Shown here: one piece after another, positions 58,066 through 64,000 of the stretch
How positions within the stretch are numbered: the stretch's first letter is position 1
Layout: the number at the start of each line of letters is the position of its first letter
Source of the DNA: Moesziomyces globuligerus
Taxonomy: Eukaryota > Basidiomycota > Ustilaginomycetes > Ustilaginales > Ustilaginaceae
Assembly: GCA_030849465.1 (NCBI GenBank)
Contig: JARVLF010000006.1
Coordinates: 1,178,001-1,242,000 of the forward strand
Reading direction: 5' to 3'
Length of the DNA stretch: 64,000 nucleotides
Program-made: the position numbers and the translations under genes
Notes under the pieces: generated by a model
Told to the model about the DNA's origin: nothing
Seen by the model: the letters and a program-made list of their open reading frames with translations, nothing else
The model's database searches: none

Positions 58066-61000
58066 ATGTCCGACCCCAAGGCCGCGCTCATCGAGGTGCT
58101 CGCGCTCGCCTCCTCCTCGGATCCTGCGCTGCTTAAGCGAGCCAACGCCCAGCTCGACGACTGGGAAAAGCTCCCCGACTTCTGGCTCGTCCTCCTCCAG
58201 ATCGCCTTTGACACACAGCTCGCGCCTCCCGCCCCCTCATCTTCCACCGCATCTGAATCCGAGCATCGTGATTCGATCCGCATCCAAGCCATCATCCGCT
58301 TCAAGAATGGCATCGACAAGTTCTGGAGGAGCCGCGTCGTCGCACGCGTCGCCGTCACAGTCCCGCCAGAGACCAAGCAGTCCATTCGCTCCCTCCTCTT
58401 CCAATGCCTGCGCGAACCCAATCGTACCATAGCGCTGCAGGCCTCCGTCTCCATCTCCCGCATAGCACGCCTCGACTACCCGCGCGACTGGCCCGACCTC
58501 TTCACCATCCTTCAGCGTGCCATGGTCGACGCACACGCTGCCCTCGCTGCACTTCCCCCGGCACCCCAGATCGGCCAACCCGAGGATGATGCCACAGCAC
58601 ACGCTCGCCTCCTCAACACGACGATCCTCATGCGCGCAGCCGACGTCTGCTCAAAAGCGCTCAAGGAGCTCGAGTCGGTACGCGTGCTCGCCGGCAAGAT
58701 GCGCATGACCGAACTCTCTCGCCAACTTCTCCCCGTCCTCCATCCCATCTTCGAGCACTACTTCACCGAGGTCTTCTCCCTCTCCACCACCGACAACCTT
58801 GCCACGCTCTCGGCATGGTCCAACACCTCGCTGCGTCCAGAGCATGTCCGCACCAGCCACCTCCTCCTCAAGGCCATCTCCCGCCTCGCCGTCGCCGACA
58901 TCGGCATGATCTCCCGCTCCAACACCTCCCAAGGCGGGGCATCCGCCAACATGGCTCAGGCCTTCTTTCGCTCCACACCACGTGCCCTTCAGACGCTCAA
59001 GGACACCCGCTTGGCCTACCTCCGCCTTCTTCGCTCCCCGGACGCCCACCAGACCACCTCAGCCGTCTCCGCTGCGCTTGTCACGGCGCTCACCAAGCAC
59101 CTCTACGCCTTTGGCAAGTTCTTCCTCTCGCTCGTTCAGCGCGATAATGGCAAGGCCGCCTTCTGGGAGGGCTGGGCCGACGTCGTCGGCTGGTACTGGA
59201 TGCAGGCCAAGGACGTCAACGACCAGAGCCTCTCGGTGCCCCGCGACGAGCACGCCAACCACGCCGCCCTGATCGATTATCCACCGCGCTTCGTCGTCCA
59301 GGCCCTCGTACTTCTAAAATACTCGCTCGTGCAGTGGAAGGGCAATCGCCCCGAGGCCGGCTTCTTCCTCACCCACGATTTTGCCCGCGAGGCCGCCGAC
59401 GTCCTCGCGGGCCGTCTGATGCGCCTCAACACCGATGATCTGGAGCGATGGTCTGCGGATCCCGAAGAGTGGGCCGTAGGCGAGGAACAGGAGAACCACG
59501 AGCTCGATATCCGTCCAGCCGCCGAGCGGGCGCTCATGGTGCTTGCCCAGCACACCAAACCCGTCGGCTGGGTCGGCCAGCATCTCTGGCAGCTCTTCGA
59601 AGCCTCGGCCAGCCTCTCGACCGAAACTTTGGACGACATCCTGGCGCGTGATGCGATCTATGCTGCCGTCGGCCGGTGTCGCAATCACCTGGCGCCCGCA
59701 GGTGAGGACGACGACCGCCCGAGCATGGGCGTCCTCATGGGCCGTGCCATCGCCGCCAAGCTCGTTCCAGAGGCGCAGATCGGAAGTGTCGCCTCGGCCT
59801 CGTGGGTCGTGGTGAGGCGGAGGATCGCCTGGCTCTTGTGGGAGTGGTCCGAACAGGTGCCGCGCGAGTCGCGTCTCGAGGTGTACGCTCTGCTCGTCGA
59901 GCTGCTGCAGGACGTGCCGGAGCAGACCGACGTGGCAGTGCGTCTGGCTGCTGCGCGCTCGATCGCGGCCATTGCCGACGCGCTCGAGTTCGACGCAGAC
60001 GGCTTCGAGCCTCTGCTGCCCAAGGCGCTGCGCAGTCTCGCCACGCTCGCGGCGGCGTCGGACCTGCACGAGATGGAGTCGATCAAGGTGTGTACGGATG
60101 CGCTGGCGATCCTGATCGAGCGCATGGGTCCGCGCATCGCTCCCCATGCCGACGCCCTCGTCGACCTCGTGCCGATGCTGTGGCAGCAGGACGATCCGGA
60201 CTGCAAGGCGCGTCCCTCGATCATCGTGTTTGTCTCCAAGGTGCTTCGCGCCATCGAGATGCTGCCCGCCACGGGCCAGAGCGGCGCTCTGATGCAGAAG
60301 GTGCACCTCATGGTGGCGCCCATCGTGCGCGAGTCGCTCCAGCCCAGCGTCTCGCATCTGCTCGCCAAGGACGCCATCGGCATGGTGTGGATCCGGGCGC
60401 TGCATTCCACCCCGGCCATGACGCAGCCGCTCTTTGAGCTCATGGATCTCGCCAAGCTGCTCGTCGTGCAGCCGGACTACTGCGTCGAGATGTGCAGGGT
60501 CGTCGAGGAGATGGCCATGCTCAATCCGCTCGAGATGCTGCAGACGTACGGTGTCGAGTTGCTCCGGGCGATGGGTGGGATCATTGCGGATCCGAAGAAT
60601 CCCATGGTGCTCGCACCCATTGCAGCGCTCGATACGCTCGTACAGGCGCTTGTGGGGCTGCCGAACTGGGCCGAGGTGTGCAGCGAGTGGATGGGTGCGC
60701 TCGAGTCGACGCGGCTTGCGGCTGCGCTCGTCGGGGCGTTGCTGCACTTTGCAGACGCGACGCTGATCGCCACGCACTTTGTGGCGCTTCTCTGCCGGAT
60801 CGCGTTTCACTGCCCGGACGCGGCGTTTGTGCGCCTCATCCATGCTGCCTGGCGCGACATGGACCACGACAAGTTCGCCACGCCCGCGGCAGTGTGGCAG
60901 CCGCTGGTGCGGCTCATCTGCGATCGGTTCGACAACATGGCGTCGGCGAGGAAGCGACGCGTGACGGCGCTCGGACTCGCGTCGATGCTCGAATCGGCGA

Positions 61001-61398
61001 CGGTCGAGTACGAGCAGAATGCACAGGCGCACAGCAACGAAGTGTTTGGCTGCACGCCAGAGATGATCGGCGTGTGGAGCGAGATGCTCGCCGAACTGGC
61101 CGAGTCCAAACCCTTGGATACCAGCAGATACCACCGGCCGACCTCGCCGATCGCGTCGATGGAACTCGCCGATGTCTTCTTTGACGACGATGACGACGGC
61201 TGGATCCAAGATGTCTCGCCCGGCGCAGCGCGCGCACAGAGGACAGCTGTCGCAGACGGAACGCTCACCACCCAAGTCAACCACCACGTCGCAAGCGTGC
61301 TCGCTCATGCTCACGCTTCCGTCCCACCGCTGGCTACCGTGCTGCAACAAATGGACCCGCTCGTGCTGTCCATGTTCCAATCCGATCTCAGCAAATAG
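58066..61398 (+). CDS. Importin-11/KAP120-type karyopherin beta
   Basis: 1110 residues from the ATG at 58066, single exon. The N-terminal importin-beta region reads ANAQLDDWEKLPDFWLVLLQ, then RIQAIIRFKNGIDKFWR, matching IPO11/Kap120 (AIIQLKNGIDKYWR), and CLREPNRTIALQASVSISRI, LDYPRDWPDLFTIL. HEAT repeats fill the rest; segments such as RRRIAWLLWEWSEQVPRESR and LVQALVGLPNWAEVCSEWMG are typical of the group. A late acidic cluster (VFFDDDDDGWIQD) precedes the C-terminus. The protein should carry cargo through nuclear pores with Ran; Kap120 also acts in 60S ribosome biogenesis. Upstream in-frame codons to 57895 exist but are not family-like. Confidence 0.9.
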   Translation: MSDPKAALIEVLALASSSDPALLKRANAQLDDWEKLPDFWLVLLQIAFDTQLAPPAPSSSTASESEHRDSIRIQAIIRFKNGIDKFWRSRVVARVAVTVPPETKQSIRSLLFQCLREPNRTIALQASVSISRIARLDYPRDWPDLFTILQRAMVDAHAALAALPPAPQIGQPEDDATAHARLLNTTILMRAADVCSKALKELESVRVLAGKMRMTELSRQLLPVLHPIFEHYFTEVFSLSTTDNLATLSAWSNTSLRPEHVRTSHLLLKAISRLAVADIGMISRSNTSQGGASANMAQAFFRSTPRALQTLKDTRLAYLRLLRSPDAHQTTSAVSAALVTALTKHLYAFGKFFLSLVQRDNGKAAFWEGWADVVGWYWMQAKDVNDQSLSVPRDEHANHAALIDYPPRFVVQALVLLKYSLVQWKGNRPEAGFFLTHDFAREAADVLAGRLMRLNTDDLERWSADPEEWAVGEEQENHELDIRPAAERALMVLAQHTKPVGWVGQHLWQLFEASASLSTETLDDILARDAIYAAVGRCRNHLAPAGEDDDRPSMGVLMGRAIAAKLVPEAQIGSVASASWVVVRRRIAWLLWEWSEQVPRESRLEVYALLVELLQDVPEQTDVAVRLAAARSIAAIADALEFDADGFEPLLPKALRSLATLAAASDLHEMESIKVCTDALAILIERMGPRIAPHADALVDLVPMLWQQDDPDCKARPSIIVFVSKVLRAIEMLPATGQSGALMQKVHLMVAPIVRESLQPSVSHLLAKDAIGMVWIRALHSTPAMTQPLFELMDLAKLLVVQPDYCVEMCRVVEEMAMLNPLEMLQTYGVELLRAMGGIIADPKNPMVLAPIAALDTLVQALVGLPNWAEVCSEWMGALESTRLAAALVGALLHFADATLIATHFVALLCRIAFHCPDAAFVRLIHAAWRDMDHDKFATPAAVWQPLVRLICDRFDNMASARKRRVTALGLASMLESATVEYEQNAQAHSNEVFGCTPEMIGVWSEMLAELAESKPLDTSRYHRPTSPIASMELADVFFDDDDDGWIQDVSPGAARAQRTAVADGTLTTQVNHHVASVLAHAHASVPPLATVLQQMDPLVLSMFQSDLSK

Positions 61399-61500
61399 AA
61401 CCCACCTCAATACCGACACCACAAACCGCGTTCACCGCTTTTGTTTCTGGTCTGTGTTGCCGGTTTCACAAGGTGGAAAAGATGAGAACGAGGGGGTGAT

Positions 61501-63120
61501 CTAGAACCTGGTGGCGGGAGCGTTTTCGACCGAGCTGATGGGGACCTTGTGTCCGACGAGTTCACGGATGTCCTTGACGGCGTAACGGATCATGGTGGGA
61601 CGTTCGAGACTGAGGCCCCAACCGAGCACGTTGACGCCCTCGGGGAGACCCATGGGCCTAAGCATCTCGGGACGGAACATGCCCGAGTTGCCTACCTCGA
61701 CCCACTTGTTGAGGCCCTGGTGGAAGGAGAAGATCTCGAGCGAAGGTTCGGTGTAGGGGTTGTAGGCGGGCTTGAATCGGAGGTTGGTGACGCCCATCTT
61801 TTTGAAAAAGACCTCCATGAAGCCGATGAGGTCGCCGAGGGTGATGCCGTAGTCGGCGACGACGCCCTCGACCTGGTGGAATTCGGCGAGATGCGTCGCA
61901 TCCACCGCTTCGTTGCGGAAGACGCGGTCGATCGAAAAGAGCTTGGCGGGCTTGAATCCACCGGGCTGGTTGGCGAGCTTGTAGAGCATGGCCGAACTCA
62001 CCGCGGTGGTGTGCGTGCGCAGCACGAGCTTCTCCGTCACGCGACGGTCAAAGGGATACCGATAACCGACCGATCCGAATCCACCCTCCTGATGCACCTG
62101 CGTGACGCGCTTGAGGTAGTCTTCGGGAATGTGCTTGGCATGCGAAGGATCCTTGATGAAGAACGTGTCCTGCACATCGCGCGCCGGATGCTGCTGAGGC
62201 ACAAAGAGCGAGTCAAAGCACCAGAAGGAGGACTCGACAAAGCGGTCCGTAGCCATCTCGGTGAAGCCCATCTCGAAAAAGATGTTGCGGAACTCCTCGC
62301 GCACCTTGAGAAGTGGATGCAGCGCTCCGGACGCAGGCACCGCTCCCTCGGCATCAAAGTTGTACTTCTTGAACGGCGCCGTCTGCCACGAGCCGGACTG
62401 GAGCATCTCAAAGGTGAGATCCGTCTCGAGCTTCTGCACGGTCAGCGCGAACTCGGCACCCTTGCTGACCGCAAAGTAGACGAGCTTGCGCGTCGCCACG
62501 AGCTTCCTCTTGCGGAGCTCGGCGAGCTTCTTGTCGGCGTCGGCCGCGCTGAGACCGCCACTAGCGAGGATCTCGACGAGCTGCTGTTGGATCTCGTCGA
62601 CCAGTTCGGCGTCCGACTTGCCGAGGGTGGCGTCGGTGCGGCCAAAAGTGCCGTCGGGGAGCTTCTTGGCCCACTTGTTGCGGAAGGCGTTGCTCTGGGC
62701 GTTCTTGAGCGTATCAGCGCCGAGGAGCTGCTTGAGCTCGTCGATCGACTTGCCGACGCCGGACTCGTTGGGCAGCGCCTTGACCAGGCGGATCTCGGGC
62801 GAGCCGGTCTGGAGGAGCGCAAAGCCGTCGGGCAGGGGCGCCGAGGTGGTCTCTTCGAGCTTGTCCATCACGATCATCTCCTTGCTCGCCAGCGACTTGA
62901 GCACGTCGGACAGCGCCAGCTGCCAGCGTGCGCGCTCCTTGAACACCACCTCGTTCGCCTCGGATCGCTTCACCGGATCCGTCTGGGCGTCGGCAGCGGC
63001 GGTCGAGACCTCGGGTGCAATCAGTCGAGTGTCGGCGATCTTGCCGCCAGACGCAGCGTCCAACGTAGCGAGCACCGCCTCAGCGGTGGGCTCGCCAGAG
63101 AGTCTTGGTAGCGCCGACAT
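61501..63120 (-). CDS. FRS2: Cytosolic phenylalanyl-tRNA synthetase alpha subunit
   Basis: 539 residues, single exon. The N-terminal part (residues 1-230) has the DNA-binding-like winged-helix region of the eukaryotic alpha subunit. The class II catalytic core follows: HPLLKVREEFRNIFFEMGFT (motif 1 area), then SSFWCFDSLFVPQQHPARDV, motif 2 FRNEAVDATHLAEFHQVEG, and motif 3 VLGWGLSLERPTMIRY. Length and layout match yeast Frs2 and human FARSA (about 500). With the beta subunit it forms an alpha2-beta2 enzyme that charges tRNA-Phe. It converges with the importin gene (about 100 bases between stops). Confidence 0.97.
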   Translation of the reverse strand: MSALPRLSGEPTAEAVLATLDAASGGKIADTRLIAPEVSTAAADAQTDPVKRSEANEVVFKERARWQLALSDVLKSLASKEMIVMDKLEETTSAPLPDGFALLQTGSPEIRLVKALPNESGVGKSIDELKQLLGADTLKNAQSNAFRNKWAKKLPDGTFGRTDATLGKSDAELVDEIQQQLVEILASGGLSAADADKKLAELRKRKLVATRKLVYFAVSKGAEFALTVQKLETDLTFEMLQSGSWQTAPFKKYNFDAEGAVPASGALHPLLKVREEFRNIFFEMGFTEMATDRFVESSFWCFDSLFVPQQHPARDVQDTFFIKDPSHAKHIPEDYLKRVTQVHQEGGFGSVGYRYPFDRRVTEKLVLRTHTTAVSSAMLYKLANQPGGFKPAKLFSIDRVFRNEAVDATHLAEFHQVEGVVADYGITLGDLIGFMEVFFKKMGVTNLRFKPAYNPYTEPSLEIFSFHQGLNKWVEVGNSGMFRPEMLRPMGLPEGVNVLGWGLSLERPTMIRYAVKDIRELVGHKVPISSVENAPATRF

Positions 63121-63862
63121 TGTGTGTGTCTTGTGTGTGTATGCAGATGCGAGTACGCTGAGGAGGCGGCGGCGAAGTGCGCGAGATCAGCTAGGTCGCC
63201 GTGGATGTGGTGGCACGGATCTGCGGGTGAAGTAGATGGGTGGTGGATGCCGTGCGGGCTGTAGATACGGAGGCAGACGTATCGGCTGCACACAGCGACG
63301 TGGTGAGGATAGGTAGTGATGAGCCGTCGCGATCAGGATGAAGGAAGGATCAAGGTGGTCGGTTGACGAGGATCGCGACAAAGCCCTCCCGAAGCCTGAG
63401 AGTCCAAGGGCGCTTTGTGCTGCGTGCTTCTTCCGAGCGCACCGCTGCCTTTTCCAGCCAATTTTCCTCAGCCCGCTTGCCGGAATAATGAGTCACGTGG
63501 AGGCCATTTTTTCGTGGCAAGAGAACAGCGGCCTAACAGCATAGATCAAAGCGCAGCTCTGGCGCTGATCCGCCCTTCGAGGCTCCGCGTCTCCACGGAT
63601 CGCTTCACAACAATCTCGGTGTGCTGGTGAGCGACGCCGTGACCGCGCGGCATCGAGCGCAGCTGCCTTTGCATCCCGATACCAGCATGCATGCACGTTT
63701 GAGCTTAACCTTGGGCGTTGCGCTGAGCATCTAGCTTGTGCGACGGTGGCTGATCGCTGTGGACTCGACGATGTGGCTCCCTTCCAACCACGTCGTCGTA
63801 CGACTTTGCTTTCGCTTCATATCGCATTCAAGAAGCAGGGGAGCGTTCTTCATAAGTGAGGC
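63121..63862. other. Divergent intergenic region upstream of FRS2
   Basis: About 740 bases between FRS2 and a possible gene at the right edge. No RNA gene or repeat is seen; short frames look random. Confidence 0.45.
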
Positions 63863-63975
63863 ATGCCTCTGATCACATCAGTATCGAGACTGGCGCCGCA
63901 GCCGTGCGGAATTTCGCTGGCCTGGACCTCGGCCCTGCTCGGAGGCATCGCACTCCGCGAAGAGGATCTGGCCCC
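63863..63975 (+). CDS. Possible first exon of a gene cut by the window end
   Basis: ATG at 63863 opens a frame of 37 codons plus two bases ending at a consensus GTAAGT donor (63976): MPLITSVSRLAPQPCGISLA then WTSALLGGIALREEDLAP. Codons are mostly G/C-ending and the peptide is moderately hydrophobic. The frame reaches a perfect donor and the gap to FRS2 suits a divergent promoter. I do not recognise a family from so short a piece; the rest lies outside the window. Confidence 0.4.
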
Positions 63976-64000
63976 GTAAGTACCCCGTCAGGTGCTAGAC

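Noticed and set aside
59314..61422. 702-codon minus-strand frame
   Set aside because: Antisense of the importin gene; His/Arg/Glu-rich with no recognisable domain.
61549..63111. 520-codon plus-strand frame
   Set aside because: Antisense of FRS2, whose class II synthetase motifs lie on the minus strand.

Overview
The window reads as nuclear chromosomal DNA of a smut fungus (Basidiomycota, Ustilaginomycetes; an Ustilago/Sporisorium/Pseudozyma-type species). This is inferred from the GC-rich coding sequence, long and mostly intron-less genes packed on both strands, rare short introns with GTAAGT-like donors and CTGAC branch points, and proteins with many low-complexity insertions. No prophage, insertion sequence, CRISPR array or obvious transposon is visible. 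I support 23 protein genes (two cut by the window edges, several of them hypothetical) and one 5S rRNA gene.

Layout. 0-8 kb: AFG1-type mitochondrial ATPase (minus, cut at base 1), BUD23 rRNA methyltransferase (+, one intron), DRE2 Fe-S assembly factor (minus), a lone 5S rRNA gene (+) and MDM12 of the ERMES complex (minus). 8.6-12.4 kb: an allantoate-permease-type MFS transporter (minus, one intron) with a long upstream region. 12.4-15.9 kb: a two-exon HoxX-like protein (formyltransferase plus enoyl-CoA hydratase domains plus a long disordered tail), the most unusual gene here. 15.9-20.6 kb: almost 5 kb without a gene I can support. 20.6-36.8 kb: a run rich in membrane-traffic and vacuole genes (PQ-loop transporter, RIC1, VPS52, ARL8-like GTPase) plus the SSK2-type MAPKKK. 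37.5-43.3 kb: RPN11, a flavin monooxygenase and three hypothetical genes. 43.9-51.1 kb: PRP8 as one uninterrupted reading frame. 51.2-64 kb: GET4, MED20, a five-exon polyamine/thialysine-type acetyltransferase, a G-patch protein, an importin-11/KAP120 homologue, the phenylalanyl-tRNA synthetase alpha subunit and the first exon of a possible gene at the right edge.

Most genes are housekeeping and act independently. Thematic links are the mitochondrial genes at the left end (AFG1, MDM12; DRE2 feeds cytosolic Fe-S assembly), the Ypt6-linked pair RIC1 (exchange factor) and VPS52 (GARP effector complex), and the gene-expression set (PRP8, MED20, BUD23, 5S rRNA, FRS2). Neighbouring genes often converge with 50-180 bases between stop codons, so overlapping 3' ends are likely. 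All names rest on reading the translated sequence against remembered family features; no database search was run.
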